64,000 bases of DNA, taken from the NCBI RefSeq assembly GCF_015278125.1, contig NZ_JADILO010000004.1, forward strand, positions 62,001 through 126,000, read 5' to 3'. Below, one piece after another: positions 57,664 to 64,000 of the stretch (the first letter of the stretch is position 1; each line of letters opens with the position of its first letter). Both the position numbers and the translations under genes were made by a program. The stretch is from Vibrio fluminensis. Its GTDB lineage: Bacteria > Pseudomonadota > Gammaproteobacteria > Enterobacterales > Vibrionaceae. The notes beneath the pieces are model-generated. The model worked only from the letters and a program-made list of their open reading frames with translations, did no database searches and had not been told where the DNA came from.

Positions 57664-57705
57664 AAAAAGCCAACAATGGGCGCGTTAGCTTTTGCGCCCA
57701 TTGTT
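57664..57705 (-). terminator. Terminator of znuA
   Basis: AACAATGGGCGC and GCGCCCATTGTT form a perfect 12-bp stem; on the minus strand GGCTTTTTT follows. It ends the znuA transcript and overlaps the longest possible tfoS frame, which favours the tfoS start at 57643. Confidence 0.88.
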
Positions 57706-57792
57706 ACTAGTCTGCTTTATTCTATTGGATAAACGCCTAGTTGAATACTCAAACTATTGTGTTTACTAGAGTTCACGCAATAAAAATTGAAT

Positions 57793-58686
57793 TTAGTTGC
57801 TTAAACAGTCAGAAAAACTGTGGGAGATCTGATCGATGAAAGTAAAATAACTGCCATCTTTCACTTCAATCGTCGATGCGACAGGATCGAGTTCGCCAAG
57901 CTTGGCCTTACTGCCTCGCATTACTGATTTAATCACGGCTGGTGTAAATTGCGGCTCTGCAAACACACATTTGGCGTTCTCACTGCGTAATTCGCTACGA
58001 ATTTTGATCAGCGTTTTTGCACCAGGCTTACGATCAGGTGTAACCGTAAAATGACCAAGATTGTTCAGTTGATAATCTTGTTCAAAGTAACCGTAAGCAT
58101 CGTGGAACACATAATAACCTTGCTGTTTTACCGGCTCGAGTTGAGCTTTTATTTGCTCGTGTTTACTGCGGTATTGCTCGGCAAAACTCTTATAGTTACT
58201 TAGGTACGTTGCTGCATTTTCAGGATCATGTTCCGCCAGTTGTTTTGCAATCGCCTCTGCGGCTTGCAAGGTTGTCTCATAACCGAGCCAAAAGTGTGGG
58301 TCATGGCTACCATGATCGTGACCATCATGATGATCGTGCCCTTCGTGGCTAAACTCACGTAGTTTCAAACCTTCAATTTTAGAAATTTCTAAAGCCTGAC
58401 CTTTTTGTTCAATCGTGCCCGCAAGAAAAGGTTCCAAATCTTTACCAAACCAAATAACTAAGCTCGCATCTTTCACTTTCTTCACATCAGAAGGTTTCAA
58501 CGCATAATCGTGAGGCGAAGCATTGGATTTTAAGAGTACATCTGGCTCGGCAACACCTAACATAATCTCATGAGTGATCATTTGAATCGGTTTAATACTG
58601 GTCAAGACCTGCGGTTCTTGAGCGAGAGCAGCACCACTTATTGATGCCATTAATGGGGCAAATAAAAGAGCGAATTTAGTTTTCAT
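57793..58686 (-). CDS. znuA: Zinc ABC transporter substrate-binding protein ZnuA
   Basis: 297 residues with a signal peptide (cut about A-L-A before Q-E-P). Cluster A-1 fold with the metal His residues in A-S-P-H-D-Y and D-P-H-F-W-L, and a His/Asp-rich loop at about 117-131 typical of zinc-specific members. Periplasmic zinc capture for ZnuBC. Divergent from znuCB around a Zur box. Confidence 0.96.
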   Translation of the reverse strand: MKTKFALLFAPLMASISGAALAQEPQVLTSIKPIQMITHEIMLGVAEPDVLLKSNASPHDYALKPSDVKKVKDASLVIWFGKDLEPFLAGTIEQKGQALEISKIEGLKLREFSHEGHDHHDGHDHGSHDPHFWLGYETTLQAAEAIAKQLAEHDPENAATYLSNYKSFAEQYRSKHEQIKAQLEPVKQQGYYVFHDAYGYFEQDYQLNNLGHFTVTPDRKPGAKTLIKIRSELRSENAKCVFAEPQFTPAVIKSVMRGSKAKLGELDPVASTIEVKDGSYFTFIDQISHSFSDCLSN

Positions 58687-58724
58687 TTGAGTAAAGCACG
58701 ACTGTCTAGAATTAGTGAAGAATA

Positions 58725-58743
58725 AATGTTACATTATAACATT
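58725..58743. promoter_or_regulatory. Zur box between znuA and znuC
   Basis: AATGTTACATTATAACATT is a near-perfect 19-bp palindrome (AATGTTA/TAACATT) matching the Zur operator pattern GTTATANTATAAC. It lies between the divergent znu genes, about 25 bp before znuC. Confidence 0.85.
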
Positions 58744-58768
58744 AGTCAATTGCAAATGAGTTCTATTC

Positions 58769-59554
58769 ATGACCGCGCTCATCGAGCTATCCAATATCAA
58801 TGTTCAGTTTGACGGACGACAAGTACTAGATAACGTCAGTTTGAGCATAAATAAAGGCGAAATCATTACTCTTGTTGGGCCTAATGGAGCGGGCAAATCA
58901 ACCTTAGTAAAAGTTTTGCTTGGCTTACAAAAGCGCTATCAAGGCTCCATCATTAAACCAAAGAAACTCAAAATTGGTTATGTTCCGCAAAAGCTGAAGT
59001 TGAACGAAACATTACCACTGGATGTTTCGCGTTTTTTACGCCTAGCGGGGCGCTTTAGCCAACAAGAAATTCAAGAAGCGTTAACTCTAACTGGCGCTCA
59101 GCATCTACTCCTTAGTGACATGCATGCTCTATCTGGCGGTGAAACTCAACGGGTGCTTTTAGCTCGCGCATTGCTACAAAGACCCGATTTATTGGTGTTA
59201 GATGAACCTGCACAAGGTGTCGATGTTCAAGGCCAAATTGACCTTTATGACCTAATAGATACAATTCGTCATCGCTTTAACTGCGCGGTATTCATGGTTT
59301 CTCACGACTTACACTTGGTGATGGCAAAAACTGATCACGTCATTTGCTTGCATCACCATATTTGTTGTTCTGGTGCACCGGCAACCATCACTCAGCATCC
59401 GAAGTACATCGCATTATTCGGGGAAACCCGCCAAGAAAAACTGGCGTTTTACCATCATCAGCACGATCACCACCATCATGACCTCGCTGGCCAACCCGTT
59501 GGTGGCACACGTTCAAGCTGTTCTCATCATTCACACGGTCATCATCATGATTGA
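58769..59554 (+). CDS. znuC: Zinc ABC transporter ATPase ZnuC
   Basis: 261 residues. Walker [11 protein letters not shown] near residue 38, signature L-S-G-G-E-T-Q-R-V and Walker B L-L-V-L-D-E-P are intact. The last about 40 residues are rich in His with Asp ([10 protein letters not shown], then H-H-S-H-G-H-H-H-D), a possible zinc-sensing tail. It overlaps znuB by 8 bp. Confidence 0.96.
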   Translation: MTALIELSNINVQFDGRQVLDNVSLSINKGEIITLVGPNGAGKSTLVKVLLGLQKRYQGSIIKPKKLKIGYVPQKLKLNETLPLDVSRFLRLAGRFSQQEIQEALTLTGAQHLLLSDMHALSGGETQRVLLARALLQRPDLLVLDEPAQGVDVQGQIDLYDLIDTIRHRFNCAVFMVSHDLHLVMAKTDHVICLHHHICCSGAPATITQHPKYIALFGETRQEKLAFYHHQHDHHHHDLAGQPVGGTRSSCSHHSHGHHHD

Positions 59555-60329
59555 GTTTTTACTTCCCTCTATTCTTGCCGGTCTAGGTATCGCTTTAATC
59601 GCAGGCCCCCTTGGCTCCTTTGTTGTTTGGCGAAAGATGGCCTATTTCGGCGATACTTTAGCGCATGCCTCATTAATGGGGTTGGCATTTGGTTTCTTAT
59701 TTGACGTCAATTTGTATCTCGCACTTGTCGTATGCTGTCTCGTTCTTGCCGTCATTCTCGTAACGCTGCAAAGGCAGCAGGTTGTTGCTGCTGATACATT
59801 ACTTGGTATTCTCGCGCACAGTGCCCTCTCACTGGGTTTGGTTGCCGTGAGTTTTCTCGATGATGTACGAATTGATTTGATGAGTTACCTTTTTGGCGAC
59901 CTACTGGCCGTCTCACCGCAAGATTTAATATTCATCTATTCAGGCGTTGTCGTGGTTGGTCTTATTTTAATGCTATTTTGGCGCCCACTGCTTTCTACCA
60001 CTATCAATGAAGAATTGGCGAGTGTCGAAGGTCATAATGTTGATTTAATGCGGCTTATTTTAATGCTGTTGGTTGGCTTGGTTATCGCTGTTGGGATGAA
60101 GTTTGTTGGTGCGCTAATTATCACCTCACTGTTAATTATCCCAGGCGCAACAGCAAGACGATTTGCGAGAACTCCTGAACAGATGGCTTTGGTTGCTTCT
60201 GTTATTGGTATGATCGCGGTACTCGCCGGACTGAGCCTCTCTTGGCACTTCGATACCCCTGCAGGACCTTCAGTGGTGATCAGTGCGGCAGCACTATTCT
60301 TGTTAAGTCAGTTTAAGAAAATTGCATAA
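59547..60329 (+). CDS. znuB: Zinc ABC transporter permease ZnuB
   Basis: 260 residues from the ATG at 59547 ([12 protein letters not shown]). A frame running from 59373 inside znuC is spurious. Seven to eight membrane helices; [16 protein letters not shown] is the ABC-3 family ATPase-contact motif. With ZnuA and ZnuC it imports zinc under scarcity. Confidence 0.96.
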   Translation: MIEFLLPSILAGLGIALIAGPLGSFVVWRKMAYFGDTLAHASLMGLAFGFLFDVNLYLALVVCCLVLAVILVTLQRQQVVAADTLLGILAHSALSLGLVAVSFLDDVRIDLMSYLFGDLLAVSPQDLIFIYSGVVVVGLILMLFWRPLLSTTINEELASVEGHNVDLMRLILMLLVGLVIAVGMKFVGALIITSLLIIPGATARRFARTPEQMALVASVIGMIAVLAGLSLSWHFDTPAGPSVVISAAALFLLSQFKKIA

Positions 60330-60330
60330 A

Positions 60331-60358
60331 AAAACGGCTTCCTTCGGGAAGCCGTTTT
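60331..60358. terminator. Bidirectional terminator, znuB / purF
   Basis: AAAACGGCTTCC, a TTCG tetraloop and GGAAGCCGTTTT form a 12-bp stem between the convergent znuCB and cvpA-purF operons. Confidence 0.93.
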
Positions 60359-60419
60359 GTATTAACCAACTGAGTTATTATTTCTTTTCAATACAACAGC
60401 CTCAAAACTCGGCTAAGAG

Positions 60420-61934
60420 CTATGCACCTTCGTTGTATAATTCTAAACTGGCTAAATCTTGTTGAATCTCAAGCTGAGTTTTTGCGTCGTCGCTTCGCAA
60501 CGATTCAAGATACTCTAGGTATTGCTGGGTAATATCGCCTGTCACGTATTCACCGCTGAAGACTGACGTTTCAAATTTGGTGATATCCGTATTGCCAGAA
60601 CCTACTGCTGCGACTAAATCTTCTAAAGTTTGGAAAATCAGTTCATCAGCACCAATTTGTTTACAGATTTGTTCGTTATCACGACCGTGAGCAATCAGCT
60701 CATTGGCACTTGGCATATCAATACCGTACACATTCGGGAAACGAATCTCTGGTGCAGCTGACACCATAAATACTTTCTTCGCACCAGAATCACGTGCCAT
60801 TTCAATAATCTGTTCTGACGTCGTGCCACGAACAATCGAGTCGTCGACAAGCAGCACATTCTTATCTTTAAACTCTGAGCGAATGGCGTTGAGCTTGCGA
60901 CGCACTGATTTCTTACGTTGCTGTTGTCCTGGCATGATAAAGGTACGACCAACATAGCGGTTCTTTACAAAACCTTGGCGGTAAGGCGCATCAATCGCCT
61001 GAGCAATTTGCAGCGCGATATCACATGATGTTTCTGGGATAGGAATGACCACATCAATATCAAGATGGCTGTACTCATCACGAATACGTTCACCGAGTTT
61101 TTTACCCATTTCGACACGTGCTGCGTAAACAGAAATCTTATCAATAAATGAATCTGGACGAGCAAAGTACACATACTCGAACATACAAGGGTTAAGCTGT
61201 GGGTTGTCGGCACACTGTTGAGTGTGCAACTGGCCATCAAACGTCGCATAAACCGCTTCGCCCGGCGAGACATCACGAACAAAATCAAAACCAACGGCAT
61301 CTAGCGCCACTGATTCTGACGCCACCATATATTCCGTTCGTCCCTCGACTTCTCGCTTACCTAAGCACAAAGGACGAATTCCTTTTGGATCACGAAAAGC
61401 AACCATACCGTGGCCAATAATCATTGCCACAACGGCGTACGCGCCGCGGATAGTACGGTGAACATTCATGACTGCACGAAACACGTCTTCTGCAGTCACC
61501 GTGCCTTTCACTGTATCTATTTCATGGGCGAGTACGTTAAGCAGAACTTCTGAATCAGAGGTGGTATTGAGGTGGCGACGATCTTTAGCGAAAAGTTTTT
61601 CACGCACGTCGTTAGCGTTGGTGAGATTGCCGTTGTGGGCGAGAGAGATACCGAATGGAGAGTTTACGTAGAAAGGTTGAGCTTCTGAGGCACTGGAACT
61701 GCCTGCGGTTGGGTAACGTACATGTCCTATTCCGACGTCACCTTGCAACCTTTGCATGTGTCTCGCCTCAAACACATCCTTGACTAAACCGTTCGCCTTA
61801 CGCAGACGAAAACGATTGCTTTCTATGGTACAAATACCGGCGGCATCTTGGCCACGGTGCTGCAATACAGTCAAAGCGTCATAGATAGACTGATTAACAG
61901 GCGTTGTGCCCACGATTCCAACAATACCACACAT
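60420..61934 (-). CDS. purF: Amidophosphoribosyltransferase PurF
   Basis: 504 residues (E. coli 505). Cys2 after M is the glutaminase nucleophile (M-C-G-I-V-G). The glutamine amidotransferase half has R-H-R-x motifs and the second half the PRPP loop [13 protein letters not shown]. It catalyses the first committed step of purine synthesis. Downstream of cvpA, behind a PurR box. Confidence 0.97.
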   Translation of the reverse strand: MCGIVGIVGTTPVNQSIYDALTVLQHRGQDAAGICTIESNRFRLRKANGLVKDVFEARHMQRLQGDVGIGHVRYPTAGSSSASEAQPFYVNSPFGISLAHNGNLTNANDVREKLFAKDRRHLNTTSDSEVLLNVLAHEIDTVKGTVTAEDVFRAVMNVHRTIRGAYAVVAMIIGHGMVAFRDPKGIRPLCLGKREVEGRTEYMVASESVALDAVGFDFVRDVSPGEAVYATFDGQLHTQQCADNPQLNPCMFEYVYFARPDSFIDKISVYAARVEMGKKLGERIRDEYSHLDIDVVIPIPETSCDIALQIAQAIDAPYRQGFVKNRYVGRTFIMPGQQQRKKSVRRKLNAIRSEFKDKNVLLVDDSIVRGTTSEQIIEMARDSGAKKVFMVSAAPEIRFPNVYGIDMPSANELIAHGRDNEQICKQIGADELIFQTLEDLVAAVGSGNTDITKFETSVFSGEYVTGDITQQYLEYLESLRSDDAKTQLEIQQDLASLELYNEGA

Positions 61935-61969
61935 GTCCTAACCCTCGATTTGCGACAATGGCTGGCGCG

Positions 61970-62461
61970 TTAAATCGCGCCAGATAAGAAACTCGATGAT
62001 GCTTGTAGGTGTTCGAAAAACGGCTCAATGATCAATTTGAAATGAGGAACTAACTCGGAAGCTGTCCACCATTCGCTTTGATTGAACGTGGTGAAGGTAT
62101 CGACAAAGAACAATACTGCCGCAACGATTAATACGCCACGCAATCCGCCAAAGACAATCCCTAGCACTCGGTCTGTACCCGACAAACCCGTTTTCTGGAT
62201 CAACTGCCCTATTACATAGTTAACCAACGCACCTACAATCAGCGTGGCAACAAAGAGAGCAGCGATGGCTGCGCCATTACGAAACATTTCGTCTTCGATT
62301 TTGGTGAAGTACACCGCTAAACGCGAGTAGTACTGACTGGCGATAAAAAAAGCGCCAAACCAAATAACCAGAGACAAAGCTTCTTTAGCGAAACCACGAA
62401 CTAAGCTGATTAATGCCGATAGGCCAATCACACTCAAAATAACAATATCTAACCAATTCAT
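61970..62461 (-). CDS. cvpA: CvpA family inner-membrane protein
   Basis: 163 residues and four membrane helices, with R-G-F-A-K-E-A-L-S-L-V-I-W and G-F-G-x-L-R-G-type segments (G-G-L-R-G-V). CvpA is needed for colicin V production and purine-related growth; its activity is unclear. It directly precedes purF in the PurR-controlled pair, 35 bp away. Confidence 0.95.
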   Translation of the reverse strand: MNWLDIVILSVIGLSALISLVRGFAKEALSLVIWFGAFFIASQYYSRLAVYFTKIEDEMFRNGAAIAALFVATLIVGALVNYVIGQLIQKTGLSGTDRVLGIVFGGLRGVLIVAAVLFFVDTFTTFNQSEWWTASELVPHFKLIIEPFFEHLQASSSFLSGAI

Positions 62462-62509
62462 GTGTATTCACATCTTCAGTTGGCGCGCATTTTAACAGAA
62501 AAAACGGCG

Positions 62510-62525
62510 ACGCAAACGTTTTCTT
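62510..62525 (-). promoter_or_regulatory. PurR operator of cvpA-purF
   Basis: ACGCAAACGTTTTCTT, on the plus strand, matches the PurR consensus ACGCAAACGTTTTCGT at 15 of 16 bases. It overlaps the dedD stop codon and lies about 50 bp upstream of the cvpA start, the position of the PurR box in E. coli. Confidence 0.92.
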
Positions 62526-63060
62526 AAGGATTTAGTGGTTTAAATTTAAGCAATCGACCTTTTGAGCCGGTTATTTTTTCCAGCTCCGCGATCTGACGCT
62601 CTAGTTTATTTTTTGACACATCTGGGCCAATTATCACTCGAGTGAAACCATTATCGAGCTTGGTATGTGCCTGGTAGCCACGCTTTTGCAGGTCTTTAAC
62701 TACATTAGCAGCATTGTCCGCATTCTTAAGTGCCATCAATTGGATGATCCACGCGCTTTCTTGATATTGATTGCGCTCAGGCACTTCTTTCTCGACCACT
62801 GCGACAACTTCTGCCTCTTCAGGCTGACTTTTATCCACCACCACTTCAACGGGTGTCGGTGGCAAAGATGCGCTGTCATCTTCTGGTGCGAGGACCTCGA
62901 AAGACTCAACATCGCTGTCGAGTTCTGGCTTAATTGGAATACTTGCCGTCTCTTCCTTGTAATGTGCTTTTTGGCCATCAAGGACATCAGGCAGCACGAT
63001 CACTCCAATAGAAACTAAAATGATGGTGCCCACTAAACGATTTTGGAACTTACTTGCCAT
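62524..63060 (-). CDS. dedD: DedD, SPOR-domain cell-division protein
   Basis: 178 residues: a membrane helix at about 9-25, a Pro/Glu/Val-rich periplasmic linker, and a C-terminal SPOR domain (W-I-I-Q-L-M-A-L-K-N-A-D-N-A, then G-Y-Q-A-H-T-K) that binds denuded glycan at the division septum. It begins directly after the folC stop (TAA-ATG) and stands in the conserved folC-dedD-cvpA-purF order. Confidence 0.94.
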   Translation of the reverse strand: MASKFQNRLVGTIILVSIGVIVLPDVLDGQKAHYKEETASIPIKPELDSDVESFEVLAPEDDSASLPPTPVEVVVDKSQPEEAEVVAVVEKEVPERNQYQESAWIIQLMALKNADNAANVVKDLQKRGYQAHTKLDNGFTRVIIGPDVSKNKLERQIAELEKITGSKGRLLKFKPLNP

Positions 63061-64000
63061 TTATTCTCCTTTTGTCTGCCAGTGTTCAAGCACTTCACCA
63101 ACAGTATGGAATGAACCGACAACGATAATGACATCTTCTGCTTTCGCTTGTGTCATTGCGGCATCAAATGCTTCGACCGGGGATGAATATTGCACCTGCT
63201 TTTCTGGTAAGAACTGACATAACTCGGCAGCCTCTGCCGCTCTTGGTCCAGTCAATGAAGCGGGATACCATGCACTCGCTAGCGGCGACAAAATCTCTAG
63301 AGTCGATTTAATGTCTTTATCGTGCAGCATTGCAACGACCATATGAATGGTTTTATTGGCGTATTGCTGCTCAACACGTTCTACAAGGTATTGGGCCGAA
63401 TGAGGGTTGTGCGCAACATCCAGCAGCACGATTGGCTGTTGATGGATGATCTGCATCCGCCCAGGTAACGTCGCGTTATTTAAACCATTAACGATGTTAA
63501 CGTCGCTGATATCAAGGTTCGCTGTCGCAAGAGCCATTAATGCTGTGGCCGCATTAGGTAGAGGTAAACTTGGTACCGGCAAGGCATCCAGCTGGTAAGA
63601 GCCATGGGTCCAACACCAAGTGCTATTCTCCGTGAGCTCATAGTTGTATTGAATACCGACTTGATATAGTTCAGCTTGAATGTCATCTGCATGAGCTGCG
63701 ACTGTCGCTGGTGCTTTAGGTTGCCCACAAATTGCTGGTTTACCGCTGCGGAAAATCCCGGCTTTCTCATAGCCAATCACATTGATATCGTCACCTAGCC
63801 AGTCGACATGATCGATCGCTAAACTGGTGATTACCGAAACATCGTGATCAACTACATTGGTGGCATCTAGGCGACCACCAAGACCGACTTCAAGTAGCAC
63901 CACATCGACTTTTTCGGTTTGGAATAGGCGCAAAGCTGCCAAAGTGCCATATTCAAACAAGCTTAAACTGATATCACCGCGCTGCTTTTCAATGAAGTCG
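63061..64000 (-). CDS. folC: Folylpolyglutamate/dihydrofolate synthase FolC (partial, 5' end outside)
   Basis: The reading frame stays open to position 64000, so this is the C-terminal about 313 residues. F-E-Y-G-T-L-A-A-L, E-V-G-L-G-G-R-L-D-A-T-N-V-V and D-H-V-D-W-L-G-D-D are FolC motifs, and the Mur-ligase-type C-terminal domain has L-L-D-V-A-H-N-P-H-S-A. FolC adds glutamates to folates. Apparent ATG-like start at 63960 is internal (a TTG). Confidence 0.95.
   Translation of the reverse strand, partial: DFIEKQRGDISLSLFEYGTLAALRLFQTEKVDVVLLEVGLGGRLDATNVVDHDVSVITSLAIDHVDWLGDDINVIGYEKAGIFRSGKPAICGQPKAPATVAAHADDIQAELYQVGIQYNYELTENSTWCWTHGSYQLDALPVPSLPLPNAATALMALATANLDISDVNIVNGLNNATLPGRMQIIHQQPIVLLDVAHNPHSAQYLVERVEQQYANKTIHMVVAMLHDKDIKSTLEILSPLASAWYPASLTGPRAAEAAELCQFLPEKQVQYSSPVEAFDAAMTQAKAEDVIIVVGSFHTVGEVLEHWQTKGE

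Noticed and set aside
57644..57676. Longer tfoS N-terminus (start at 57676)
   Set aside because: No ribosome binding site, and the segment overlaps the znuA terminator stem; the GTG at 57643 has AAGGA at good spacing.
59373..59546. Extended znuB start inside znuC
   Set aside because: Homologous N-terminus begins at 59547; the upstream frame is out-of-frame znuC sequence.

Overview
The window is chromosomal DNA of a Vibrio (family Vibrionaceae); I cannot fix the species. The evidence is gene content and order: a flhA-flhF-flhG-fliA-cheY-cheZ-cheA-cheB-parC-parP-cheW polar-flagellum and chemotaxis operon ending next to a complete ccmABCDEFGHI operon, the chitin-competence regulator tfoS with its small RNA tfoR beside feoABC and znuACB, and fadIJ close to two fadL genes. 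Codon use and base composition look even, and I see no prophage, integrase, transposase, tRNA, rRNA or CRISPR array.

Layout. 1-3.9 kb: start of an alpha-glucoside-type PTS EIICB gene (cut by the window edge) divergent from a GntR/UTRA regulator, a YheO/DauR-like regulator, ridA and aqpZ. 3.9-10 kb: recR, ybaB, dnaX, apt, ybaN, a 43-residue membrane micro-protein and an RssB-like response regulator, all on the minus strand. 10-13.5 kb: a LysR regulator, a YdjA-type nitroreductase and an orphan trpB-like gene. 13.7-23.3 kb: a lipid block with fadIJ behind a FadR box, an ECF sigma factor and DUF3379 partner, two FadL porins, and mlaA. 23.3-30.4 kb: cytochrome c maturation (ccmA to ccmI). 30.6-43.2 kb: flagellar and chemotaxis operon from a sigma-54 promoter upstream of flhA to a DUF2802 gene. 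43.3-50.6 kb: sixA, an insulinase-family peptidase, yecM, argS and a HIT protein. 50.7-60.3 kb: feoABC, tfoR, tfoS, and znuA divergent from znuCB around a Zur box. 60.4-64 kb: purF, cvpA (behind a PurR box), dedD and the 3' part of folC.

Logic. The loci are separate housekeeping or regulated modules. Metal uptake shows Fur- and Zur-like sites, fatty-acid degradation FadR- and PsrA-like sites, purine synthesis a PurR box, and polar motility a sigma-54 promoter.

Most notable signals: (1) an unannotated, highly structured small-RNA gene at 17521-17679 (minus), with an FNR-like site centred near -40.5 and a UC-rich stretch complementary to the fadI ribosome binding site; (2) a dispersed, often tandem repeat family with constant flanks and changing but self-complementary cores, at about 3.9, 11.2, 11.5, 20.8 and 49.6-50.1 kb; (3) a dnaX slippery heptamer leading within one codon to a stop in the -1 frame; (4) three copies of a 12-residue motif in the CheA linker and a ten-unit hexamer repeat in parP; (5) two MITE-like inverted-repeat elements; (6) the tfoR/tfoS chitin-competence pair.
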